Made by a program: the position numbers and the translations under genes. From positions 1 to 19,870 of the forward strand of contig QXWX01000091.1 of NCBI GenBank assembly GCA_009911175.1: DNA of 19,870 nucleotides. The letters run 5' to 3'. Shown piece by piece: positions 7,534 to 13,527 of the stretch (positions are counted from its first letter, which is position 1; every line of letters begins with the position of its first letter). The stretch comes from Lachnospiraceae bacterium. GTDB lineage: Bacteria; Bacillota_A; Clostridia; Lachnospirales; Lachnospiraceae. The notes below the pieces were generated by a model, which saw only the letters and a program-made list of their open reading frames with translations, ran no database searches and was not told the DNA's origin.

Positions 7534-8619
7534 ATGTCAAGAAAAATTATAGAGATAAAACATCATCTTTCAAGTGGATGCTGTATGTGTAGTGGAATTG
7601 AAGATTTATATGCAACAAAAACAAATCAATCTATTCCAGAGGGGGTTCTTCTTGCATTGGGAAGTTTTGGTGAAACCGTTTTTATTAAAATGAACAATAG
7701 TGAAAAACCATATATGTTTAGCGCAAACGACGCAAGACCAAAAACAGTATACGAGAATTTAAAAGATGAACTAGGGTTAGATTATAAAATCATTGGAGGA
7801 AGAACTGTAAAATACGCCAAAAAGTCTATTAAGAAAGAGATTGATGGAGGCTATCCTGTTGTTTTAGGGCCGTTGGATATGTCTTATTTGCCCTATCTGA
7901 AAATGTACCATGTTGAACATATACCTATACATTATGTTTTGATGAATGGATATGATGAAGAAAAGAATTGTGTTTTAATATATGACTGTGACCGGAAAGA
8001 TATGATAGAGCTTGCCGTTAGTGATTTAGAACTAGCCTGGAATATCGAGAAAAATGGGGTGGGCGACAAAAACGGATTTATTAAAATCCGATTAGGTGAA
8101 AATCTGCCGGATAAATACACCCTTAGCTGCAATTGCCTGTTGAAAAAAGCGGAAAGGCAGTTCAGGAAAAAACCGTATATTCTCGGAATTTCTGCCTACG
8201 AAAAAATTGCAAGAGAGCTTCCGAAATGGAAGAAGAAATTTTCAGAAGAAGAGTATAGAAAAGCTCTTATTTCTATTACCGAATATATGGGAAAAGTACC
8301 TAAAGTGCCAAATCAGATTATGGGAGTTAAAGAAGCTGATATACCATACTGTGCGAATTACGATAGACTTGCAGAAATTATCCATGAATTAGGCCAGGAA
8401 TATAAGCAGGATAATTGGATCGAGTCTGCGCAATTGTTTGATAAATGTGGGAAAAATATCGAAACGATTGTTACATACGTTGTGCAGTATTGTTGTAATG
8501 ACGTTAACAGAATAGATGAGATTCCTAACTTGTTTCTCAAAAATGCTGATCATGCAAAAGAAGCCTATCGGTTAATTCAAGACATCAACGGTTACAGGAC
8601 ACACCTTTACCAGGCATGA
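7534..8619 (+). CDS. BtrH N-terminal-domain-like protein (C39-peptidase-like fold)
   Basis: This 361-residue protein has the pattern of the butirosin-biosynthesis BtrH N-terminal domain. There is an early Cys cluster (SSGCCMCSGIEDLY, Cys16/17/19), then EGVLLALGSFGETVF, and a His in IPIHYVLMNGYDEE (His133) followed by VLIYDCD. Such domains resemble C39 cysteine peptidases, and in BtrH act as acyltransferases that move an acyl chain from a carrier protein. No carrier protein or biosynthetic cluster is visible here, so the substrate is unknown. The region after about residue 190 is helical and not recognised. AGAGGAA (7524-7530) supports the start. The last ten codons (GYRTHLYQA and the stop) are encoded by the hairpin at 8591-8633, so the natural C-terminus may have been replaced. 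Confidence 0.55.
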   Translation: MSRKIIEIKHHLSSGCCMCSGIEDLYATKTNQSIPEGVLLALGSFGETVFIKMNNSEKPYMFSANDARPKTVYENLKDELGLDYKIIGGRTVKYAKKSIKKEIDGGYPVVLGPLDMSYLPYLKMYHVEHIPIHYVLMNGYDEEKNCVLIYDCDRKDMIELAVSDLELAWNIEKNGVGDKNGFIKIRLGENLPDKYTLSCNCLLKKAERQFRKKPYILGISAYEKIARELPKWKKKFSEEEYRKALISITEYMGKVPKVPNQIMGVKEADIPYCANYDRLAEIIHELGQEYKQDNWIESAQLFDKCGKNIETIVTYVVQYCCNDVNRIDEIPNLFLKNADHAKEAYRLIQDINGYRTHLYQA

Positions 8620-8633
8620 CAGGTGCCTGTAAC
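8591..8633. repeat. GTTAC hairpin repeat, short form, module C
   Basis: GTTACAGG (8591-8598) pairs with CCTGTAAC (8626-8633), and CACCT (8602-8606) with AGGTG (8621-8625); a 3-base bulge separates the stems. It contains the stop codon of the BtrH-like gene and is followed by cgcagtttaaacg, as in the 6163 copy. Confidence 0.8.
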
Positions 8634-8673
8634 CGCAGTTTAAACGCACTGTTTTCATCCAATAAGGATCCAA

Positions 8674-8745
8674 TAAGTTTTCTGGAACCCAGCTATACTT
8701 TTTCAATCAAATATTATATAATGAATCCGGTAACGAAATTGAAAG
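8674..8745 (+). promoter_or_regulatory. Repeated promoter module C
   Basis: TATACT (8694-8699), 17 bases and TATAAT (8717-8722), as in modules A and B. The upstream palindrome is weakened to CTGGAACCCAG. An extra ggatccaataa just before it looks like a small insertion. It lies upstream of the methyltransferase gene, whose GGAGGTG is at 8783-8789. Confidence 0.6.
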
Positions 8746-8796
8746 CAATATAAAAAAATAGGATATAGACAAATCGGGATTTGGAGGTGTGCTCTT

Positions 8797-9597
8797 ATGC
8801 CAATACTCAAAGGATTAGAGTGGACATTTGATACGGTGGCTTCTACATACGAAAAACTACGCCCTGGTTATGTTGAAGAATTGTATCAAAAATTATTTGA
8901 TTACATTTCTATTAGTGAAAACAGCAATGTCGTTGAGATTGGAAGTGGCGGTGGACAGGCAACTACGCCAATACTAAAGACAGGATGCAGACTAACTGCA
9001 GTTGAATATGGAGAACAATTTTCTGAGTTATTAAAAGATAAATTTAAGGCGTATCACAATTTTTCGGTAATTACAGGCAAATTTGAAGATACAGAATTTG
9101 AAGATGATGCTTTTGATTTGGTTTTTTCGGCATCTGCCTTCCACTGGGTACCTGAAAAAGTAGGGTATGAAAAAGTGTTTTCGATGTTGAAAAAAGATGG
9201 TGTTTTTGCTCGATTTGCAAATCATCCGTATCGCGATAAAGGTAAGCCAGAGCTTTCAAAAGAAATAGATGAAATTTATGATGAGTATTACAATAAGTAC
9301 CACAACAAGGTGAAACATAAAGCATTATCTGAATATTCAGAAGAGCAAGCAAAAGAGCTAGCGATAATTGCTCAAAAATATGGATTTACAGATATTCAAT
9401 ATGCGTTGTTCCATCGGGAGCGTATGTTTTCGGCAAAAGAGTATGTTGAACTCTTAGGAACTTATTCGGATCATATTGCTATCGAAGAAACAATCAGAAT
9501 TAAATTCTTTTCAAAAATCGAAGAAGCAATTAACAAATATGGTGGCACAATCACAATTTATGACACGATTGATTTACAACTAGCAAGAAAGAGATAA
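8797..9597 (+). CDS. Class I SAM-dependent methyltransferase
   Basis: This 266-residue cytoplasmic protein has a classical Rossmann methyltransferase core: motif I VVEIGSGGGQ (residues 45-54), the acidic AVEYGEQ at the end of strand 2, GKFEDTEF, and motif IV-like FDLVFSASAFHWVP. FDTVASTYEKLRPGY at the N-terminus is common in small-molecule (Methyltransf_11-type) enzymes. The substrate cannot be read from the sequence. GGAGGTG (8783-8789) lies 7 bases before ATG. It is AT-rich like the rest of the island and is under the third copy of the repeated promoter. It appears intact. Confidence 0.85.
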   Translation: MPILKGLEWTFDTVASTYEKLRPGYVEELYQKLFDYISISENSNVVEIGSGGGQATTPILKTGCRLTAVEYGEQFSELLKDKFKAYHNFSVITGKFEDTEFEDDAFDLVFSASAFHWVPEKVGYEKVFSMLKKDGVFARFANHPYRDKGKPELSKEIDEIYDEYYNKYHNKVKHKALSEYSEEQAKELAIIAQKYGFTDIQYALFHRERMFSAKEYVELLGTYSDHIAIEETIRIKFFSKIEEAINKYGGTITIYDTIDLQLARKR

Positions 9598-9744
9598 ATT
9601 CAAATTTGTCGGTAACTTAGAATATATGCACTGTTGATTATCGGTAGACACACCTTGTCGGGTAGCAAATTAAGGCAGTTCTCGCTTTGTGTCCTGTTCT
9701 TTATCAGGCAGTTTTGATAGGATTTTTCTGAAAGGAGAAAAATA

Positions 9745-9966
9745 ATGAATCAAGAAAAAGTCGGAAAATTCTTAAAAGAACTCCGTAAGCAAAAAGGACT
9801 TACCCAAGAACAAATTGCAGAAATATTTCATGTATCAAACAGAACAATATCCCGTTGGGAGAATGTCAACAATATGCCAGATTTAGATATTTTGATTGAA
9901 ATATCAGATTATTATGAAGTTGACTTACGGGAAGTTCTAAATGGAGAAAGGAAAAGCGATTTGTAA
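9745..9966 (+). CDS. XRE-family HTH regulator, short (probably truncated)
   Basis: This 73-residue protein is almost entirely a Cro/CI-type helix-turn-helix: LTQEQIAEIFHVSNRTISRW with WENVNNMPDLD following. Lachnospiraceae relatives with this N-terminus usually continue past LNGERKS into a linker and a membrane-spanning C-terminal region. Here the frame stops just after ERKSDL, at the point where the sequence turns from AT-rich to GC-rich. The C-terminus was therefore probably lost at the island boundary. It may still bind DNA. The start is supported by AAAGGAG a few bases upstream of ATG. Confidence 0.8.
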   Translation: MNQEKVGKFLKELRKQKGLTQEQIAEIFHVSNRTISRWENVNNMPDLDILIEISDYYEVDLREVLNGERKSDL

Positions 9967-9976
9967 TAGGTTTGTC

Positions 9977-10019
9977 ATGCCCGCGCAGCCAAAGCTATTG
10001 ACAGCAAGCTGACGGGCAT
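9977..10019. terminator. Stem-loop between convergent genes at island edge
   Basis: ATGCCCG (9977-9983) pairs with CGGGCAT (10013-10019), with an inner stem CAGC (9986-9989) and GCTG (10008-10011). It lies between the XRE gene and the 3' end of the - strand nucleoside hydrolase. No T-run follows on either strand, so terminator function is uncertain. Confidence 0.35.
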
Positions 10020-10050
10020 CAAAATTCCAGCCGTGCGGTTGGATGCGCTC

Positions 10051-10971
10051 TTAAAGCTGACAGATAGTTTGGATCATGTCTGTCATGAGGGCATCCCGCT
10101 CAATACGGTACACATATCTCATAGTATGCCTTCCTTCCGAAAATACATACCCCGAGGCCCCCGCGATCTCCGGGCAAGGTACGAGCCGGTCGTTCATAAA
10201 ACGCTGGTCGTCGTTGAGCAGCCACGCTACCGCCGTCACATCCCAGATCACCTTTGCCCAGGCCAGGCCTGCCGCCCATTCTTCCACATCCTGAATGGCA
10301 TACCCGGCCACATATTCCGCAAGCGGATTTTTTCCTGTAAAATACTTCTCCAGTTCCGGCCTGCTGATTGAGAATCTCTCCACCACACCCCAGCAGGGCA
10401 ATTGTACCAGAGGAACCCCGCTGTTAAAAAGAATCCGCGCTGCGGCAACATCCTCGATCAGATTAAATTCCTCCATCTCCTCACAGTGAAAAGCACTGCC
10501 CCCCAGCCAGACGACCACCATCCGCTCTACAATCTCCGGCTGGTTTAAAATTGCGGAAGCAATATTGGTTGCCGCTGCAATTCCAATGACATATAAAGGA
10601 TCCTCCGCTGAATGCGCCATGGCCCTGCAGACCAAATCCTCGGACGCCTCGGAAACCGCCGGGGATACCGCGTCTTTCAGAAAATGCTCCGCCCCTTTGA
10701 ATACCCTGTCCCGATATTGGGAGGCGCCTGCCAGATCCAGCAGCTTTAAGATCTCCTGATAGCTTTTCTCCATTCCCTCTTTCGGAGAGTCTGCCTTTTC
10801 GTTTAAAAAAGGCGCCGCATAGATAGCCTGCAGCCGAAGCCTGTCCGTATTTCCAAGCAGGTATGCCAGCGCAAACTAGTCGTCCACCTCATTATATGTA
10901 TCCGTATCTATGACCACATCAACCGGATGCCCCGGACACTGCAGCATGCGGATTCTCTGAGTCTCTTCCAA
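10051..10971 (-). pseudogene. Nucleoside hydrolase interrupted by TAG in the metal-binding motif
   Basis: The intact frame would run from TTG 10971 (GGAGG in good position upstream) to TAA at 10051, 306 codons, the normal family length. It reads VDVVIDTDTYNEVDD, then TAG (10878-10876), then FALAYLL. The motif should be DTDTYNEVDDQFA, so a CAG (Gln) to TAG change sits just after the Asp residues that bind Ca2+ in inosine-uridine-type nucleoside hydrolases. The rest is well preserved: AAPFLNEKADSPKEG, NLIEDVAAARIL, and an IWDVTAVAW segment. These enzymes split the N-glycosidic bond of nucleosides. An internal ATG at 10773 would make a 240-residue product lacking the metal site. Damaged SAM-adenosyltransferase and GntR genes nearby suggest a decayed nucleoside cluster. 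Confidence 0.85.
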
Positions 10972-11039
10972 ATCAAGCCACCTCCGTACAGATCATTCTT
11001 TTTCCCATTCCGGCTGCTGTTTTGCCGCAGCCCTTTGCT

Positions 11040-11129
11040 TTATATGTATTCTGCAATTTGTTCACAAAACGCTCTGTATGATCGTTTTATTGCAGCATTT
11101 ATTTTATTTAATTCTGAGTGTTCTGTCAA
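11040..11129 (-). CDS. Small unrecognised open frame
   Basis: A 29-residue frame begins at TTG 11129 (GAGGGTGAG upstream) and reads EHSELNKINAAIKRSYRAF and then CEQIAEYI before TAA. The frame is open for about a dozen more codons upstream, back to the 57-bp repeat, so this may be the tail of a gene whose front was lost. I do not recognise it. Nothing else is visible between the nucleoside hydrolase and the repeat. Confidence 0.2.
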   Translation of the reverse strand: MTEHSELNKINAAIKRSYRAFCEQIAEYI

Positions 11130-11167
11130 TATCTTCTCACCCTCTTTATCACCAGACAGAAATAATT

Positions 11168-11224
11168 GTTATTGTTCACACGGGGTCGTGCACCTGCTGT
11201 ACGGCGTCCGGTCAATTCAGTGAT
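11168..11224 (+). repeat. 57-bp GTTAC hairpin repeat, long form, copy 3
   Basis: The most diverged long copy, still exactly 57 bp. The central stem spans 11185-11192 and 11198-11205, with G-T pairs at 11186/11204 and 11190/11200. The outer ends GTTATT (11168-11173) and AGTGAT (11219-11224) pair fully if G-U is allowed. The 3' end of the SAM-adenosyltransferase fragment reads into it. Confidence 0.75.
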
Positions 11225-11609
11225 TGGGCGGTCTTGTTATCTCGATATCGTACACCCTGCCGTCTTCCAGTCCATACTTTTTGAAGAAGCTTCCCTCATT
11301 GATACCGAAGGAAATATAGGATGCCAGATCCTGGAATACCAGCGTTTCTCCCACCGCCACATCTCCAAAGGTCTTTGCATACACGGTTTTTTCATGGAAA
11401 ATTTCTTCTCCGTCCCGACGGATCGTGATATCAAGCGGATCTCCATATTGAAATCCTGTGACTGCAAATTCTTGATTTAAAATATTTGTCTCCGCCGTTT
11501 CGTATGGATCGTGGCTTTCAATCACGCCTTTTGCATAGCCTTCTCTCACTTCAGCCTGATAAACCGCATGGCGGACCATTTCCTCCACCGGGTAGGCCGG
11601 CCCGACTTC
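11217..11609 (-). pseudogene. SAM hydroxide adenosyltransferase (DUF62 family), C-terminal fragment
   Basis: Reading from 11609, the frame begins EVGPAYPVEEMVRH, the boundary before the C-terminal domain of SAM-dependent hydroxide adenosyltransferases (the chlorinase/fluorinase-like family). It continues with GDPLDITIRRDGEEIFHEKT, AKTFGDVAVGETLVF and GSFFKKYGLEDG, as in family members. The N-terminal catalytic domain of about 160 residues is absent: immediately upstream there is TAG and then unrelated sequence from a GntR regulator on the other strand. Full-length enzymes split SAM to adenosine and methionine, and some are found near nucleoside genes. The final residues are encoded by the 57-bp repeat. 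An ATG at 11588 could start a 123-residue product, but it would be inactive. Confidence 0.7.
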
Positions 11610-11611
11610 CT

Positions 11612-12045
11612 ATGACAAACATGTGCAAAAGCTCCATCGACGACATCGAGCTGCACTACAATTATGCCCCGCCCACCGATATCGGACGCACGAAGCTTAA
11701 CCTGGGAAAAAGCGAAATTGTACTCGCAAGTACGAACATTTACAAATCCAATCAAGTTCCTGTCGGTTATTCCTTTACACAGATCCCGGCTTCCGCATTT
11801 GAAGCGCTGGACGTGGATATCTCCAATGATTCTGCATTAGAGGATCTAATCGAGCACAAAATATTTGATGTTTCCTCCAAAGGGAACATGAGCGTTCAGT
11901 TGATCGCTTCTAATGAGGAAGAATCCCGGAAGGGACGCCTTTGCTGCTGTCGGAGTTGATTTTATTCAACCATGCGCATCAGGCATTTTCCCGCTGCAAG
12001 TTTTATATGCTTCCTGAATTTTATAAAATGGAGTTTCAGATTTGA
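11612..12045 (+). pseudogene. GntR-family UTRA ligand-binding domain, headless and frameshifted
   Basis: From 11612 the frame reads YNYAPPTDIGRTKLNLGKSE, IVLASTNIYKSNQVPVGYSF and TQIPASAFEALDVD, a pattern typical of the UTRA effector-binding domain of HutC-subfamily GntR repressors. The winged-helix DNA-binding domain is missing because sequence before about 11612 belongs to the opposite-strand SAM-adenosyltransferase fragment. Near 11930 the frame changes. After NEEES the original frame gives RKGRLCCCRS and stops at 11959, while a frame shifted by one base gives PEGTPLLLSELILFNHAHQ and ends KMEFQI with TGA at 12043-12045, a natural UTRA ending. A single-base loss explains this. It cannot work as a repressor. 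Confidence 0.65.
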
Positions 12046-12054
12046 GTAAATGAA

Positions 12055-12100
12055 AGAAGAATCCCTCAACTGTGCTGTACCACGGTTGGGGGATTCTTCT
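12055..12100 (-). terminator. Terminator for DUF2442 gene
   Basis: A 16-bp stem (12055-12070 with 12085-12100, one T-G pair) has a 14-base loop. Read on the - strand it follows the DUF2442 stop directly and is followed by a T-rich tail (TTTCATTT). It may also stop transcription from the + strand. Confidence 0.7.
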
Positions 12101-12110
12101 ATACATATCT

Positions 12111-12362
12111 CTATTTTCCCTGTAAAATGCCATTTTCGTACAATTCATGCGGTGCGATATCCTGTCCGTTCATCCATTCAATTCCCGTACCGCCAGGAAG
12201 AAGGCGCACTGTCTGGAAATAAGCTTCATTTCCCAATTCCCCGAACCAGCTTCCCATAATATAAGGACGTACATCGAATAACTTTATCTCTACTGTCTCA
12301 TAGGTTAGAAGAAGACTGAATGGTTTTACCGGTTTCACTTCTGTAATTTTCGGCTGAAGCAT
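12111..12362 (-). CDS. DUF2442 domain protein
   Basis: This 83-residue protein fits DUF2442 along its whole length: an N-terminal ITEVKPVKPFSLLLTYET, then KLFDVRPYIMGSWFGELG, FQTVRLLPGGTGIEW and the diagnostic ending NGQDIAPHELYENG. DUF2442 proteins are small, often sit next to DUF4160 genes, and have been suggested to be toxin-antitoxin partners; the activity is unproven. No DUF4160 partner is seen here. ATG 12362 follows GGGGGAA at good spacing. The gene ends in a strong stem-loop, so it is probably transcribed alone. A short open stretch upstream (12376-12447, same strand, reading EANWKLLANGEQFFRIEPLR) may be the tail of a lost partner gene. Confidence 0.8.
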   Translation of the reverse strand: MLQPKITEVKPVKPFSLLLTYETVEIKLFDVRPYIMGSWFGELGNEAYFQTVRLLPGGTGIEWMNGQDIAPHELYENGILQGK

Positions 12363-12375
12363 GTCTTGTTCCCCC

Positions 12376-12447
12376 TTATCTCAATGGTTCTATACGAAAA
12401 AATTGTTCCCCGTTGGCCAGCAGCTTCCAGTTTGCTTCCAATTCCTC
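12376..12447 (-). pseudogene. Possible gene tail upstream of DUF2442
   Basis: A start-less frame ending at TAA 12378-12376 reads EANWKLLANGEQFFRIEPLR. It is preceded in frame by TAG at 12450-12448 and another TAG two codons earlier. It looks protein-like but the family is not recognised. Apart from this and the ferredoxin promoter, nothing is visible in 12363-12607. Confidence 0.25.
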
Positions 12448-12573
12448 CTATACCTATGCGATAAAACAATATTTTTTCTTCATTATACTCATAAACAGCA
12501 ATTCAGTCAACGCACCTTATTCTTGATTTGCAAGTTATGTGACTTCATCACCGAATAAATCATTTTTTCACTG

Positions 12574-12599
12574 TATAATGAATGAAAAACTATAAGGAG
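12574..12599 (+). promoter_or_regulatory. -10 box and ribosome site of the ferredoxin operon
   Basis: An extended -10, TG-TATAAT (TATAAT 12574-12579), lies 28 bases before the ferredoxin ATG, followed by AAGGAG at 12594-12599. No good -35 is seen, in keeping with an extended -10 promoter. Confidence 0.5.
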
Positions 12600-12607
12600 T
12601 TTTACTC

Positions 12608-12805
12608 ATGGCAAAGAGAAAAGCAGTCGTCAGCATCCAGGAATGTGTAGCCTGCGGATGCTGCATAAAGGTTTGTCCTAGAAGTGCGATCACGATTTTA
12701 AAAGGCATCCATGCCAGCATTGACAGGGAATTATGTGTGGGATGCGGAAAATGTGCAAAAGAATGTCCCGCAAGTATTATTTCATTGGAGGTGACGGAAA
12801 GATGA
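12608..12805 (+). CDS. 2[4Fe-4S] ferredoxin-like protein
   Basis: This 65-residue small electron carrier has two complete cluster motifs: CVACGCCIKVCPRSAI (from residue 14) and CVGCGKCAKECPASII (from residue 45). The symmetrical arrangement is that of clostridial-type bacterial ferredoxins. It has a short basic N-terminus and no membrane segment. Its TGA overlaps the next ATG (ATGA at 12802-12805), so it is translationally coupled to the membrane Fe-S protein that follows and probably passes electrons to or from it. AAGGAG is 8 bases before the start. Confidence 0.9.
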   Translation: MAKRKAVVSIQECVACGCCIKVCPRSAITILKGIHASIDRELCVGCGKCAKECPASIISLEVTER

Positions 12806-13392
12806 AAGAAAAGAAGAAATGGTATGATTATCTTTGGATAGTTTCTCTTACCTACCTGATCCTGGGATTTTTCAATATCCTTTTTGCATGGCTGGGACTC
12901 CTCTGCTTTTTTATACCGCTTTTCATAGCGATTATAAACGGCAGCAAAGCCTACTGCAACAAATACTGCGGCAGAGGGCAACTGTTTTCCCTTGTAGGCG
13001 GAAGGTTCGGATTGTCCCGGAAAAAGGATATCCCAAAATGGATGAAGTCAGCATATTTCCGGTATGGATTTTTAATCTTTTTCTTTGTGATGTTTTTCCT
13101 TATGCTTTGGAACACCTGGCTGGTATTCTCCGGCGTAAAAAATCTCAGCACTGCAGTAACACTGCTGTGGACGTTCAAGCTTCCCTGGCACTGGGCTTAT
13201 CACGGCACGCTGTTTTCTGACGGAACCGCACAGTTTGCTTTCAGCTTCTACAGCGTGATGCTTACCTCCACCGTGCTGGGATTCCTTACCATGGTGTTAT
13301 TCAAACCCCGCTCCTGGTGCGTGTACTGCCCTATGGGAACCATGACGCAGCTTATTTGCAGAGCCAAAAACGGGGCGGCGCTGCAAAAATGA
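12802..13392 (+). CDS. NapH/CcoG-like membrane Fe-S protein
   Basis: This protein of 196 residues has about four to five membrane segments (e.g. LTYLILGFFNILFAWLGLL, LCFFIPLFIAI, FLIFFFVMFFLMLW, SVMLTSTVLGFLTMVLF). Two Cys motifs flank the membrane part: KAYCNKYCGRGQLFSLVG near the N-terminal side and SWCVYCPMGTMTQLIC near the end. This is the arrangement of polyferredoxin-type membrane proteins related to NapH and CcoG, which move electrons across or along the membrane. It lacks the usual C-terminal ferredoxin domain; the separate ferredoxin just upstream probably supplies it. The partner and physiological role are not evident. The start overlaps the ferredoxin stop; GGAGG a little upstream supports initiation. 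Confidence 0.7.
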   Translation: MKEKKKWYDYLWIVSLTYLILGFFNILFAWLGLLCFFIPLFIAIINGSKAYCNKYCGRGQLFSLVGGRFGLSRKKDIPKWMKSAYFRYGFLIFFFVMFFLMLWNTWLVFSGVKNLSTAVTLLWTFKLPWHWAYHGTLFSDGTAQFAFSFYSVMLTSTVLGFLTMVLFKPRSWCVYCPMGTMTQLICRAKNGAALQK

Positions 13393-13407
13393 TCGTCTGA
13401 TCCCTGG

Positions 13408-13465
13408 TGTCAGTTATAGATTTCATTGTTTCCATCAGATTTCTAATTGCTTCCTTAATAGAATA
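13408..13465 (-). pseudogene. Small remnant of an Rpn-like gene 3' end
   Basis: On the - strand the frame IKEAIRNLMETMKSITDT resembles the ETIKNLMDTMKW segment near the C-terminus of the Rpn-like gene at 5039-5902. It is bounded by TGA upstream and has no start. It is too short for certainty. Confidence 0.3.
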
Positions 13466-13478
13466 TCAAATCGAATAT

Positions 13479-13508
13479 TGGCCAGAATTGTTTATGTTAT
13501 TCTGGCCA
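13479..13508. terminator. Perfect 10-bp stem-loop between convergent genes
   Basis: TGGCCAGAAT (13479-13488) and ATTCTGGCCA (13499-13508) with a 10-base AT-rich loop, between the + strand Fe-S genes and the 3' end of the - strand nuclease gene. It probably serves both. Confidence 0.55.
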
Positions 13509-13527
13509 TCTTATAGGCGGGGTATTG

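Noticed and set aside
4066..8633. Integron attC-type recombination sites for the hairpins
   Set aside because: attC sites have AAC at the inner side of the left end and GTT at the right (RYYYAAC...GTTRRRY). These have GTTAC on the left and GTAAC on the right, the reverse polarity, and no integrase gene is present. A cassette-like organisation is still possible by another mechanism.
9640..9700. Possible further degenerate hairpin (GACACACC ... TGTGTCCTG) upstream of the XRE gene
   Set aside because: Only 6 bp are complementary (9647-9652 with 9688-9693) and the GTTAC ends are absent.
10927..11223. + strand 98-codon frame ending in the third long repeat
   Set aside because: It starts inside the nucleoside hydrolase in the opposite direction and ends as translated repeat; its composition is not protein-like.
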